A stretch of DNA of 64,000 bases, taken from Paracentrotus lividus (lineage: Eukaryota > Echinodermata > Echinoidea > Camarodonta > Echinidae). The DNA lies in NCBI GenBank assembly GCA_940671915.1, contig CALNVZ010003426.1, forward strand, positions 24,001,832-24,065,831, written 5' to 3'. Below are positions 44,641 through 56,279 of the stretch, piece after piece. Within the stretch, counting starts at the first letter, position 1. Every line of letters begins with the position of its first letter. The translations under genes were made by a program, and so were the position numbers. The notes beneath the pieces are model-generated. The model was not told where the DNA came from. It was given only the letters and a program-made list of their open reading frames with translations, and did no database searches.

Positions 44641-45420
44641 AATTATGCCACGTTTTAAACAATACAATGTTCTACACTCTACGTTTTTCATCAACTGGGG
44701 GTATCCTGCTCATATGATTGAAAAAGCAGCTAATAAATCGGCTAGCATCTGCAGAATCGAAGCTCTGAGTTGGCGTCATAAGAATGAATCTTCCCGTGTC
44801 CCCTTGGTGCTGTCTTAAAATGAACCAAATGCCAGACTTGCCTCTACAATAAAGAAGAACTTCAGTATATCCTTACTGACAGTACGTTGACTTCACACAT
44901 ATTCACTGATCCACCGATAACAGCATTTAGGAAGGACCAAAGTCTCCATTCTACCCTAGTACACTCTAAACATGTCAGAGCCCATCCAGCCATCAACTAC
45001 AATGTGGCATCCCATTCTTGCTTCCGTCCTCGCTGTAAAACATGTGCTCGATTCTCCAGCATTGGCGACATCAGGGGCCCCAAGGGTACGATCTATGTCA
45101 AGGATGACTTCACCTGTACTACGAACAATGTGATTTATGTGATCTCCTGCAAGTCATGTGATTTGCTCTACGTCGGTGAAACCAAACGACGTCTTGCAGA
45201 CCGAGTGACGGAACACCTTCGTCTGAATACTAGCGGTATCCCAGTGGCATGTCATTTCAACCTTGCTGGCCACTCAGTAGATGATTCCTTGGTGACTGGA
45301 GCCATTAAGTGCTTTGGTGATGATTTGACGAGGAAGTATCGGGAAGAAAGACTAATCTTCAAATAAGGAACTCTACATCCCCGTGGGATGAATGTGTCCT
45401 TTTTGGTCTTTCCGTATGTT
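44640..45420 (+). mobile_element. Penelope-like element 3' fragment with GIY-YIG domain
   Basis: After broken frames reading 'FINWGYPAHMIEKAANK' and 'SRVPLVL' (end of the reverse-transcriptase/linker part), a 159-codon open frame (44887-45366) carries DPPITAFRKDQSLHSTLVHS, a Cys-rich linker (CFRPRCKTCARF), then the GIY-YIG motif 'VIYVISCKSCDLLYVGETKR' with the following L-x2-R-x2-EH. This is the usual end of Penelope-like elements: endonuclease after RT. Beyond the TAA the frame continues as GTLHPRGMN. The RT core is absent, so it is 5'-truncated and dead. Confidence 0.85.
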
Positions 45421-45424
45421 CTAA

Positions 45425-45800
45425 TTTTGTTTTCTCCTTATTGTTTCTCTTCTTCCTCCCTTTTCCTTCCTTCTTTTCTGTCCTTGTTCTGATTTCTCCC
45501 TTTGTTTTCTCTTCTTCTTTTTTTCTTCCTGTTTTTTTTTTTTTCTTTCTTTTTTTCCATCTATCTCTTTTTCTTTTTTCTCTCTCTCTTTCTCTTTGTC
45601 TCCCCCCTTGGTTACGTATGCTTCCCTTTCTTTGTGTGCTTTCTGCTTTTTCCTATTATGATGTTTGCCTACGCATCGCCTATGCCCCCCCCCCCTCTCT
45701 CTCTCTCTCTTCTCCGTTCTGTTTTTCTGTCTTCTTTGTTGCACATTGTATCCATGTTGCTTTTTGCGCGTCTGCGCTTTTTGCAATTTTGTTGATACTC
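45425..45800. repeat. Pyrimidine-rich tract
   Basis: About 370 bp almost purely C/T on the plus strand, with T runs and (CT)n. It follows the Penelope fragment directly. The open frames of Phe/Ser/Leu here are composition artefacts. Confidence 0.85.
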
Positions 45801-46023
45801 AATAAAATCATTTCTGATGAAGGTCTATGACCAAAAATTCAACTTGTTACGGATTTCTTCATTTAAAATAAGTTTTAATTAAGTTTGTTGATTGACTATT
45901 GATATCCGATGCAGAACTATATTTCTTCTTCATGTCTATTGTTACATCTACAACTTTACCATCATCAGTTCTTCAGTTCAAGAGGAGGAAACTCAATCTG
46001 TTTTTGGACACTTTTAGCCATAA

Positions 46024-46634
46024 TCTGAAAGAATAACTTCTCCTGCATCTCTGGTACTCTTTACGCTTTGATGAACATCTCAATTTCGAATTGTGCAAGA
46101 GTGGGGATAAGATTGAACAAAAGTGGACAAAAAAGCAACTCCATCCTGAATAAAATAGCATAACTTTTTAAGGAAAATGTTTAGAGCCAAATAACTTGGC
46201 AAGAGTGTTGTTACAGTTATCGACTAGATTCTGTGTAAAAATTAGATTGATTCGTCAAGTAATCACGAATGAGTTCACATCAGAGAGTAAATTGTCACTG
46301 ACGGACCTAAAAAGGCCTCTTATTACTTTAAAAAACGTTATTATTTTGTCTTTGACGTGTGCTCACTCATGCCCGACTGTACAGATCTATCTCATTTTTA
46401 CACAAAATGTAGTCAATATGTGTAACAACACCCCTGCCAGGTTATTTATCACAAGACATTTAAAAAAAGTTATGCTATTTTTATCAGGATGGAGTTGCTT
46501 TGTTATGATTTTATTCCCACCTTTGCACAATTCGAAATTTACATGTTCGCAAACGATGCGCTGTGTTCATCGAAGCGTAAAGATATAGCACACAAAATTG
46601 ATACCAAAAGATGCGGGAAGAGTTACTCTTTCAG
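46024..46634. mobile_element. Foldback element, 'tctgaaagaataactt' ends
   Basis: Left 'tctgaaagaataacttctcctgcatctctggta', right 'taccaaaagatgcgggaagagttactctttcaga'. Inner pairs include 'caactccatcctgaataaaatagcataac' / 'gttatgctatttttatcaggatggagttg'. It shares 'ttcat(c/t)gaagcgtaaa' with the element at 20212-21884. Confidence 0.8.
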
Positions 46635-46734
46635 AATATGTATAATAATTAGGGGTTTATAAATTGGTTTATAATATATTAAATGCTTGACATCTTTGTC
46701 AATGCACACACATCGTTCCTGTCAACGATTGCAG

Positions 46735-47865
46735 TTCTAGTGTTTCCTTTGTTCTCTTTCTCTAGGCTTCCCCTATACTTGTAGCTTTTGCTTTCCTTCT
46801 CTACATCAATGTTTGTTCACCCCCCCCCCCCCCATCTTCACCTGTATCTCTCTCTTGTCTAATCTTTATTCCCCTTTCTCTCTCTCCCCCCCCCCCCTCT
46901 CTCTCTCTCTCACTCTCTTCCTCTCACTTTCTTCACTGCCCTCTCCTCCTATATCTTGTTCTCTCACTAATCTTTATTTCGCTCTCTCTCTCCATATCTT
47001 GTTCAATCTTTATCCCCCTGCCTCTCCCTCATCTATCTCTCTCTCTCTCTCTTCATCTATCTCTCTCTCTCTCTCTTCATCTATCTCTCTCTCATCTTCT
47101 ATGTAATTTCCTGCCCTCTCCTCCTACATCTTGTTCTCTCACTAATCTTTGTTTCGCTTTCTCTCTCCTATCTTGTTCAATCTTATTCCCCTTCCTCTCC
47201 CTCTCTCTCACTCTCTTCCTCTATCGTTTTGCCCTGCCCTCTTCTCCTATATCTTGTTCTCTCACTAATCTTTATTTCACTCTCTCTCTCTCTCTCCCTC
47301 TGTCTTGTTAAATCTTTATTCCCTTTCCTCTCCCTCTCTCTCTCTTTCTTCCCTGCCCTCTCCTATATCTTATTCTCTCACTAATCTTTATTTCGCTCTC
47401 TCTCTCCCTCTATCTTGTTCAATCTTTATCCCCCTGCCTCTCACTCTTCCTCTATCTTTATTCCCAGTTCTCTCCTCCTATATCTTGTTCTCTCACTAAT
47501 CTTTATTTCGCTCTCTATCCCTCTACCTTGTTCAGTCTTTATTCCCTTTCCTCTCTCTTCATCTCTCTCACTCTCTTTCTCTATCTTTATTCCCTATCCC
47601 TCCTCTTCCTATATATTTTGTTCTCTTATCTTTATTTATTTTCTTCCCTCTATCTTGTTCTCTCTCACTCTCTTCCTCTATCTTATTCCCCTGCTCCCTC
47701 CTCCTCCTCCTATAACCACTATCTGTACATCTTGTTTTCTCTCACTAATTTTCTTCTCTCTCTCTCTCTCTCTCTTTCTTTCTCCCTTTATCTTTTTCTC
47801 TCTCTCACTAATCTTTATTTCTCTCTTTTTGTCTTGTTCTCTCTTTTTTTTCACTAATCTAAAAT
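46735..47865 (+). repeat. 1.1-kb pyrimidine minisatellite
   Basis: About eight imperfect units of roughly 115-120 bp, each containing 'ttctctcactaatctttatttc' then '(ct)n...tcttgttcaatctttattcccc'. Plus strand is nearly all C/T. The Leu/Ser/Phe open frames are repeat artefacts. Recurs at 56280-57350. Confidence 0.9.
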
Positions 47866-49001
47866 TGGGAAAAAGCTGTTGAGAGCCTATGCAATATGCT
47901 ACAAATTTCTGTAAGTTTTACCCAGATTTTAAAAAACATAGATGTAGCCTTTTTTATGGACATGAATCAAGTAATTAACAAATGGGAAATTCAATGAGAT
48001 ATTCAATGTGATATTCAAATAATTTATTGCAAGATGCATCCACATATACTGATTTTGAATTTCGCATAAATCTTGTCAATGACTGAGGGATAACTGTCAA
48101 CACTGCAATATTGCTACTTTTTTTTCACAACAGCAACTTCTTAATACTACACTAACATAACTGAGATTCAAAGAACAAGAATGCCCTATTTTTACAAACG
48201 GAAGCAAGCCACATATCAACAAACTTACAGTTAATTTCAATGTTTTCATATTTTACTTTTCGTGTTCTCATTCCTGACCAAATTCCAACATCGTTTTGTG
48301 TTTTATAACACATTTTTTTTGTGAGTGATGTTATGATGATGCATTTGCATTTGTATAAATGGCTGACACATTTAGCAGGATACATTTGTGTACAAGTATG
48401 TCATTTTTTACACTTGCCTTTCGGGGAGAGGGTATTACAGAATTGATGCTTATCTACAGAATGTCAAAATAAATCTTGTTGAATTCATTAAAAACATGTC
48501 CCATACATTTAGAGTTTTGTATGTTCAATCTCGTTCTTGAAGCCTTCAAGAGATTAAAACATACATATATACACTTTGCAACACACATGGTATATCTTTC
48601 CACAGATCCTTGTTTGAAGTACGCTGGTTTGAAACATCCTTGTAACAGCATACAGCAATATAAAATCCAGATAAGACATGTGCTCTCTCCAATCCATCGA
48701 TAATAAGGTCCTGTGAAAAGAAAACAACCAAAATAAAATATATATGTAACACACTATGTTATTTAATTTGACAAACTTACTCAAGACCAATGGGCAGTTT
48801 GCTGCCCCCCCCCCCCCCCCCCACTTATATTCGCCTTTCTTATACTGTTACACTTTCAACCAAATTTGGTGACTTTTCCTAAAAATTTAATCACACTCAT
48901 TTTGATGAGTGCGGCACTCTGTTTTGCCATAGCAACCACAAAATGTCATCCATGTCACTCCAATTTTCTATCATTTTCTACGTCCATATTAATTAACAAC
49001 A
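47866..49001. other. Intergenic, no gene recognised
   Basis: AT-rich, with a C18 run near 48805. No conserved frame or clear inverted repeat. Recurs with indels at 57351-58523. Confidence 0.5.
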
Positions 49002-49745
49002 TTAAAGGAAAGGTCTGGACCAAAAATAGGTTGCTTTTTTTAATATAAGCCGAAAAAATAGAAAAACAAATTTTAAAAAGTTTAAAGAAAATCAGACTAA
49101 TAACATGAAAGTTATGCATATCTTTATGATGCACAAAAAAATTGATCGCTATACCAAATTGGAAACACCTGTGATGTCATAGGGGCACAACTTGGAATGC
49201 ATTTTCTATATTGTTTTATGATGAATTTTCACTATATTTGTTAAGAACTTGTTTCCTTATAACTTTGGCCAAGACATATTGATGGCAATATATATATTGC
49301 ATCTACGCATTTTCATAAAATGAGAATTATAATGACATTTCAAAAGAAAGTGATATTTTTCATGAAATTCAAACATTCATGAATATCTTTTTTCTACACT
49401 GAAAACCTGCTTAAAATCTTTGTTTTTTATATTTCTAGATGGGGTGCTGATTTTACAATATATGTATAGATGCAACAACATATAGCCATCAATATATCTT
49501 GACCAAAGTTATGAGGAAAACAGTTTCTCAACAAATAAAGTGAACATTTATCATAAAACAACATGAAAAATGCATGTCAAGTTCTGCCCCTCTGACATCA
49601 CACAGCTTTGTGACTGTGTTGCCAAATCGGTATAGCGATCAATTTTTTTTTTTTTTTTCCTTATTATTAGTCTGATTTTCTTCAAACTTTTTTAATTCTG
49701 TTTTTTTATAAAAGCAACTTAATTTGGGTCCAGACCTTCCCTTAA
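49002..49745. mobile_element. Foldback element, 'ttaaaggaaaggtctggac' ends
   Basis: Left 'ttaaaggaaaggtctggacc', right 'ggtccagaccttcccttaa'. Inner pairs include 'aaagaaaatcagactaata' / 'tattagtctgattttcttc' and 'atgcatttt' / 'aaaatgcat'. A family resemblance to 32051-32671 is seen in the ends ('ttaaagga..ggtc'). Recurs at about 58524-59253. Confidence 0.85.
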
Positions 49746-50264
49746 ATAGGAAATTTCACTCTGGAAGTTCATTGATTTTTTAAAATGCAGAAAATATTAG
49801 GGAAGGTTCGAAGGAAATTGACCAAAGAATAATGAAGCTACGAATATTTGAAATTTTGATTTTGTGACGTCACATGCAAGCAGCTCTCCCATGTTTTATG
49901 TATGTAAATTCCATAAATTTGTCTTTTTCATGGTTCTTGATAATGGAATGGATCTTTTTCATAGAGGCATGTATACAAGTATGAACATAGTTTTGACAAT
50001 ATATCGTTCATCAAATGCTGTCACTTTTTGTGAAGTCATGCTACGATGTTATTTTTAGTTGTTTCACTGTGAACACAGTCCACTCTTGATATATCTAACC
50101 AAATCAACTACATCATGAAGACCTATAAATGTATGCCAAATTTTAAATCTAAAATGCTCTTTTCATCAGGAGTAGACTGTATTCAAGATTTCTTTTCAAT
50201 AACAGACTATATTACATACGGTAGTCAAGTTGGTTTAGTATGGTGTTCTTACTAAATATGACAA

Positions 50265-50339
50265 TCAATCCTCATCATCAGAGGGGATTCCCAGCTCTGC
50301 ATCGGTCCACTTTGAGGGATCCGGATACTCAAAATGACC
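50265..50339 (-). CDS. Terminal exon of an unidentified minus-strand gene (copy 1)
   Basis: On the minus strand the acceptor 'cttatgtactttacag' is followed by 25 codons, GHFEYPDPSKWTDAELG then IPSDDED and TGA. The peptide has the look of a conserved acidic C-terminus, but I do not recognise the family. It enters in phase 0, which matches the donor of the exon at 51048-51172 and at 60535-60664. The equivalent stretch in copy 2 (about 59767-59845) has indels that break it. Confidence 0.6.
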   Translation of the reverse strand, partial: GHFEYPDPSKWTDAELGIPSDDED

Positions 50340-50599
50340 CTGTAAAGTACATAAGAATTGGAAATTATTTACCCTGTCAAAAACATGAAAAACAAGAATG
50401 GTTGCATTCGTAACAGATGGTCTAAGAAGGCTACAGAATGGACACAAACAAGATGGGGGAAAAGGTCGAGAGGGATGCAGAGAAGATGACATGGCAGGAT
50501 GACATTACAGGACATTATGTTTGCGAGATTTGTGTGCATAAAACAGACATAATAACTATCAGTTGAAATTAACTCACCAAATTAGGAATGTTCAACACT

Positions 50600-50772
50600 A
50601 TGTACCCTAAAAATATGAAGAGTCAAATTGACCCAATTCCAAATCCATTGGGGCTATACACAACAGGTCAATCGACCATACAAGATGTATGCCGATTTTG
50701 ACCCAGATTGGCTTATAACCCCAATGAACCCAGAATGGTGTCAATTTGACTCTTTATTTTTGTAGGGTGTAT
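50600..50772. mobile_element. MITE, 'agagtcaaattgac' arms
   Basis: Left 'taccctaaaaatatgaagagtcaaattgac', right 'gtcaatttgactctttatttttgtagggtgta'; an inner 'ttggggctata' / 'tataacccca' pair. It lies in the last intron of the minus-strand gene. Recurs near 60090-60270. Confidence 0.8.
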
Positions 50773-51047
50773 AATGATGGTACATGTAGTTTGTCTCCAG
50801 CTGAGTTTATTTCAACTGAAAATTTAAGCGATTGTTAAAATTGGGTCTTATTCTTAACTGCTGTTATTGAGGAAAATACATACATGTACCCATATCTGGT
50901 CATCATTCAACGCCCCACCCCAAGGGTGTAGGACAGCATTAATTTTTTTTTTTTGGGGGGGGAGGGAGGGGTAGTATAAAACTCTATACAAAGTCTGTCC
51001 CATTGTAGTCACATACAAATTAAACTCAGACCCCATATGAAACTTAC

Positions 51048-51172
51048 AAAAACATCAGCAGGTCATGGTAAAATCTCCAAAGAATCCAGAACCACATTGC
51101 CGAAAGAACCGTCATCCCCTGTATTGTCTTGTCCTTGATGGTGCATTGGCACCCCGGTACACTGCACTACCA
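51048..51172 (-). CDS. Penultimate minus-strand exon, frame-broken (copy 1)
   Basis: Splice signals are present (minus-strand 'tttacacacag' before, 'gtaagt' after), but small indels relative to copy 2 shift the frame and create a stop just before the donor. Reading copy 2 instead gives a continuous peptide. Probably sequence error in this copy. Confidence 0.45.
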
Positions 51173-51195
51173 CTGTGTGTAAAAAACAAACAATA

Positions 51196-51480
51196 TATTT
51201 AAAAAAAAAAAAAAAAAAGGAAACCAAGTTTGATTATTAATATTTAAAAATTTAAAAATATTTCAACTGGTGATTATGAAATTTATATCACTGTAAAGTG
51301 CAACTCATTACCATCTAATGATACCTCTCTCACCTCGCTCATTGAGATGGGCTGTCTCAATGTTCCTAAAAGGGAACCCAATTTTGATCAATAATTTAAA
51401 AAATATGACAGTGGTAATTTTTTATAAAGTTTAAATCACTGGAAAGTGCAACTCATTATACTACATGTACCTCAATCAAG
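51196..51480. repeat. Poly-A run plus fragment of the 1-kb foldback family
   Basis: A run of about 18 A is followed by 'aagtttgattattaat', 'tttatatcactgtaaagtgcaactcattaccat' and 'aatgatacctctctcacctcgc', matching the arms of the element at 5221-6241. Confidence 0.7.
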
Positions 51481-52239
51481 GTACTATCAGATCATTCGTT
51501 TTTTCTCTTATGGAAATGGAAAAGGCACAAATGGAATATTGAGCAAAAACTGATTCAGATTTGGTGAGGAAAAAAAACAGAAAAATGATCACTCATCAAT
51601 AATTTTTATCAGAAATGAATATGTAAAATCAAACATTTGATAAAACTACCTTTTTTTCTTTTTCCGTTTTCTTAAAATATAGTTTTTGCTATTTATAGCA
51701 GATCGCTGTCAAAATTCTAGCGTGTGCAGCATATAGCTGCTGCTGATGTCCGCATGCGTGTTGCAAACTAACAGCGGGAATGTCACTCGTTTATGCACGA
51801 TAACAAAATTCTGATTACCATTTTTTTTTTGCTATAAATGGTAATCATGATGAAATAACATAGTCATCCGCCCATCTCCATCTCCTGAAAGGATGGGGAA
51901 AAAAAGGGTCTAACAACTTCTTCATGTTGTCTGTGATTTTTTTTTTCTGTGAAAAGGCAATGGGGCAACAAGGTGTCAATTGTGGTAACTTGCATGGACG
52001 TGGTTGACATATTTATTCACTAGAGCCATGAGAATCATAAATGTTGATCTTTTCACATTCTTGATAGGAGAAACAATCAACGTCTTCTTATGAGAACTGG
52101 CACAATTATGCACACCATTATGTGCCTGTATTTACTACCTCAGGGCCCTGTACATAGATACCACTCATCCTAGAATAAGGGAACAACTTATACGAGATGG
52201 CTTATCTTGTTCTTAGCAGTTGTCATCAATTCGTTTGCA

Positions 52240-52860
52240 AGACGCTAGTTGACCCATCTGTGGACACCACCACTGTTACAGTATCAATGGTTTTTGCATC
52301 TCGATGACCAAGCTGGGAATATTTCCACTAAAATCAGGGAGCCGGCTAGAAGCATTATTAGTCAGTCAATCTTTCTAACCTTGAAGGGTCATTCATATAT
52401 CCCTGAAGGAATGGGTTTGTACCATTGCCCAAGAGGGAGAGGTTTAGCATGTGATTTTTCACTTCACTACGCATCTCTTTTATCTTCTGCTAGAAAGCAC
52501 AGTTCAGTATTATTCGTCAAAGACTGGGCAAAGGGAATCATTCTGGTGACAATATCTTGCACTCGTTCAAGTATCCATGAAACTTCTTGGCCTTGGACAT
52601 ACATGTACTAAGTTCATGGCTTGGATCGGGACCTGTCATAAAGAGGTGACCGACTAATGATGCTTAAAGTTGTTCCCTGATTTTGGTGGAAGGACTCGGC
52701 AATGATTGTTCGTCGACATGCTGCATTAGCAGAGGTTGTTGTATCCAGATGAATTAATAACAACCTCACTAGCAGACAACCCATATATAATTCCAGGATG
52801 AGTGGTATCCCTGTACAATATCCAAAGATAGTATATACAAGCACATAATGGCATGCTTAA
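52240..52860 (-). other. Possible further minus-strand coding exon, noisy
   Basis: Minus-strand frames alternate through peptide-like runs: 'THPGIIYGLSASEVVINSSG', 'ERVQDIVTRMIPFAQSLTNN' and 'LPLGQWYKPIPSGIYE'. Each is interrupted by frame changes that differ between copy 1 and copy 2 (61740-62330). This could be coding sequence with read errors, or a decayed element. Family not recognised. Confidence 0.35.
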
Positions 52861-53046
52861 TTGTGGCAGTTCGCTTCAAAGAAGACTGACTGTTTTCCCT
52901 ATCATGAATGTGAACAGATCAACATGGTTCTCACAGCTCTACAGTAAACACAGAGTCAACCATGTTCACTCGTTTCATCCCAACTGAATCTACGCCATGT
53001 TCGCCACCCTGGTGTATATTTGCAGAAACGATCAAAAACAACGTAC

Positions 53047-53151
53047 CATAAAGGAGTTATAGACACTTTCTTCCATACTTTCAAGAGATGGAGATGACTC
53101 GACACCCTTCAAGATCTTGACCAAATGACTGATTTTCATTTGCCTCTCCAT
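53047..53151 (-). CDS. Candidate upstream minus-strand exon
   Basis: From an ATG the minus strand reads 35 codons (MERQMKISHLVKILKGVE...ESVYNSFM) and ends exactly at 'atg|gtacgt', a good donor. Upstream the frame is open briefly without a clear acceptor. The matching place in copy 2 (about 62540-62650) carries indels. A link to the exons at 50265 and 51048 is plausible but unproven. Confidence 0.35.
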
Positions 53152-53469
53152 GTTAGAAGAAGAGTTCAATATAATAATGAACGATAAGTTGCCAGGAGGA
53201 CATGACTTCTCCCAGCCTAGTTGAAATGCTATCCTCAGAGGAAAGCATTGAGGACATTGGTTAAGGATACTGGACTCTTTCAGGACACATCTAGCAACAT
53301 GAAAATGGCCTTTGCTATGATGGTTGAGTCATAGATTACATTTTTCATGACATTCTTTCTAAATTATTATATAAAATGGGTGGTATGAGAGAAGGCTTCT
53401 GATTGGTCAATTGCCCTATTTTGCAATGCCGTAATTCGGTATAATGCACCGCGTCAAATCAGTTCTCAG

Positions 53470-53805
53470 TCTGAGCTTCTCAAGATCCCGGGCAGCTGTA
53501 CTTCAGGCCAATCTCTGTTCATGACCCGACTCCATGGCAAGTAGTCACACACAGAGCTGGGTATCGTGGCACATGGAACAACTCCTTCCTGAAGATTCAA
53601 CTATTTTCATTGATCCTTGCGATGAAATCTGGGAACATACTGCTTACCAGCACACTGGACGACTCAATGGTGATATCAGTGTTGATATGAGAGCCCCCTT
53701 GAGAGGGTACTAGACTCCGGATGTGATATGAATCGATGTTGAATGAACAGTTGCACGGATGAAGAAGAGGAGATTCTCCCATCAGAGACATAGAGGAATG
53801 ATCAC
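53470..53805 (+). pseudogene. Broken duplicate of the PRDM4-like exon 10 end
   Basis: 'gcttctcaagatcccgggcagctgtacttcaggccaatctctgttc' through 'cagagacatagaggaatga' corresponds to 44130-44452. Many indels destroy the frame. No other PRDM4-like exon accompanies it. Confidence 0.8.
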
Positions 53806-54004
53806 AGTATAGAATAAGAGGCATAAAGTTGATTCCCCTTTCAATGAGAGTTTTTGGGACAACAAATTACTTGGTTAACACGAATCTCTACTGAACTTAT
53901 TCTTCTTCTGTATAATCTTCTGCATCCCTCGAAATAAGATTAGACTTCTTTGAATTCGTGTGCACTATTTGGTGTATGCGCTAATTAGGCCACGTTTTTT
54001 AAAA

Positions 54005-54785
54005 CACAATACAATGTTCTAACCCTCTATCCGCTTTTTTCATCAACTGGGGTATCCTGCTATCATGATTGAAATAAGCAGTTCTATAAATAGGCTAGCA
54101 ATCTGCAGATCGAAGCTCTGACGTTGGCGTCATAAGAATGAATCTTCCCGTGTCCCTTGGTGCTGTCTTAAAAATGAACCAAAATGCCGAGACTTGCCTC
54201 TACATATAAGGAAGAACTTTCAGTATATTCCTTAACTGACAGACGTTGACTTCACACATATTCACTGATCCCACCGTAAAGTCATTATCGGAGGACGGCG
54301 AAAGTCTCCATTCTACCTCAGACACTCTTACATACAGTCAGAGCCCATCCAGCCATCCCAACTACAATGTGGCCATCCCATCTTGCTCGTCCCTCGCTGT
54401 AAACATGTGCTCGATCTCCAGCATTGGCGACTCAAGGGTCCTCCAAGGGTACGATCTAATGTCAAGGATGACTTCACCTGTACTACGAACAATGTGATTT
54501 ATGTGATCTCCTGCAAGTCATGTGTTTGCTTCTACGTCGTGAATTACAAACGACGTCGTGCAAGGGACCGAAGTGGATCGAACACCGTTCGTCCTGAATA
54601 CTAGCGTATCGCCAGTGGCATGTCATTTCAACCTGTGGCATCCAGTAGATTGATTCTTGGTGATCCTCGGAGCCCATTAAGTGTTTGGTGATGAATCGTT
54701 GACGAGAGAGTATATGGAAAGAAAGACTATCTTCAAATAAGGGAATCTACATCCCCGTGGGATGAAATGTGTCTTTTGGTCTATT
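54005..54785 (+). mobile_element. Penelope-like fragment, second copy
   Basis: Repeats 44640-45420 with frame breaks; short matches such as 'VKDDFTCTTNNVIYVISCKS' remain. The GIY-YIG frame is no longer continuous. Confidence 0.8.
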
Positions 54786-56279
54786 CCGTGTTCTATCATT
54801 TGTTTCTCTCCTGTATTGTTTCTCTCTTACCTTCCCTTTTCCTTCCTTCTTCTTACTGTCTTGTTCTGATTCTCCTTTGTTTCTCTTCTTCTTTTTTTCC
54901 TGTTTTTTTTTTTTCTTTCTTTTTTTCTCATCTATCTCTTTTTCTTTTTTCTCTCTCTCTTTCCTTCTTTGTCCCCCTTGGTTCGTACTGCTCCCTTTCT
55001 TTGTGTGCTTTCTTGGCTTTCCTATTATGATGTTTTGCCTTACGCATTCGCCTATGCCCCCCCCCTCTCTCTCTCGTCTCTTCCGTTCTGTGTTTTTCTG
55101 TCTTCTTTGTTTGCAGCATTGTATCCATGTTTTTGTGGCGCGTCTGCTGCGTTTTTGCAATTTGTTGATAGCTTGTCATAACAATCATTCTGATGAAGGT
55201 CTATGACCAAAAATTCACACTGTTACGGATTCCTTTCATTTAAAATAAGTTTTCAATTAGTTTTGTTGATTTGTTACTATTGATATACCGATTGAACAGT
55301 AACTTATTCTTCTTCGATTGCTATTGTTAAATCTACAACCCTTTACCATCATCAGTTTTCTAGTTTCAAGATTGGAGGAACTCAATTTTTTTGGACATCT
55401 TTAGAGTCATAATCCTGAAAGAATAACTTCTCCTGTCATCTCTGGTACTCTTTTACGGCTTGGATGTAACATCTCAATTTCGATTGTGCAAGAGTGGGAA
55501 ATAGATTGAACCAAAGAGTGGATCTAAATAAGCTAATCTCCATCCTGAATAAAATAGCATACTTTTAAGGAAAATGTTTTGAGCCAAATAATTGGCAGAG
55601 TGTGTTGTTAGCAGTTTCTGACTATGATTCTTGTGAAAATTAGATTGGATTCGTCAAGTTTATTCACGACGATGGAGATTACATCAGTAGGAACCTGTTC
55701 ACTGTCCGAGACTAAAAAGGCCTCTTCATCTACTCTTAATGACAACGTTATTATATTTTGTCTTTGACGTGTGCTCACTCTTGCCCTCCCGACTGTAGGA
55801 GATTCTATCTCATTTTTTACACAAATTGTAGTCAACTATGTTATTCAACCACCCTGCCAGTGTTTTTATCTAACGACATTTAAAAAAGGTTATGCGCCTA
55901 TGTTCTATCAAGGAATGGAGTTTGCTTGTTATGATTTTTCAATTCCCAACCTTTGCACAATTCGACAACTTTACACTGTCTCGCAACGTGCGCTGGTGTC
56001 TCATACGACCGCGTCAACGAATGTAGCACATCAAAATTGAATACCAAAGATGCGGGAAGAGTTAGCTCTTGCAGAATTATGTTATATAATTGAAGGGGTT
56101 TATATAATTTTTATAATAATTTTATGCTTGACATTTTGTCAAGCAGGCACACATCGTTCTGTCAGATTGGTTTCAACGGTGTCGCTGCAGTTTCTTACCG
56201 TCAGTTCCTCTATGTGTTTCTGCTTCGTCTCTCTAGGCATTGCGCACTTACTGTAGTTTTCGCTCTCCATTGCTTCTAC

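Larger units (their letters stand above)
44130..53455. repeat. 9.3-kb tandem block, copy 1
   Basis: From inside the last PRDM4-like exon ('gccttctcaagatccc') to 'ggtataatgcaccgcgtc', everything recurs in order at 53470-62948, including every MITE, the Penelope fragment, the pyrimidine minisatellite and the minus-strand exons. This copy is the cleaner one in most places. Confidence 0.9.

Noticed and set aside
45441-47882. Long Phe/Ser/Leu open frames on the plus strand
   Set aside because: They arise because pyrimidine-only sequence contains no stop codons; there are no domains, and the units are minisatellite repeats.
52249-52611. 120-codon plus-strand frame
   Set aside because: No domain and no splice context; minus-strand frames here look more protein-like, though also broken.
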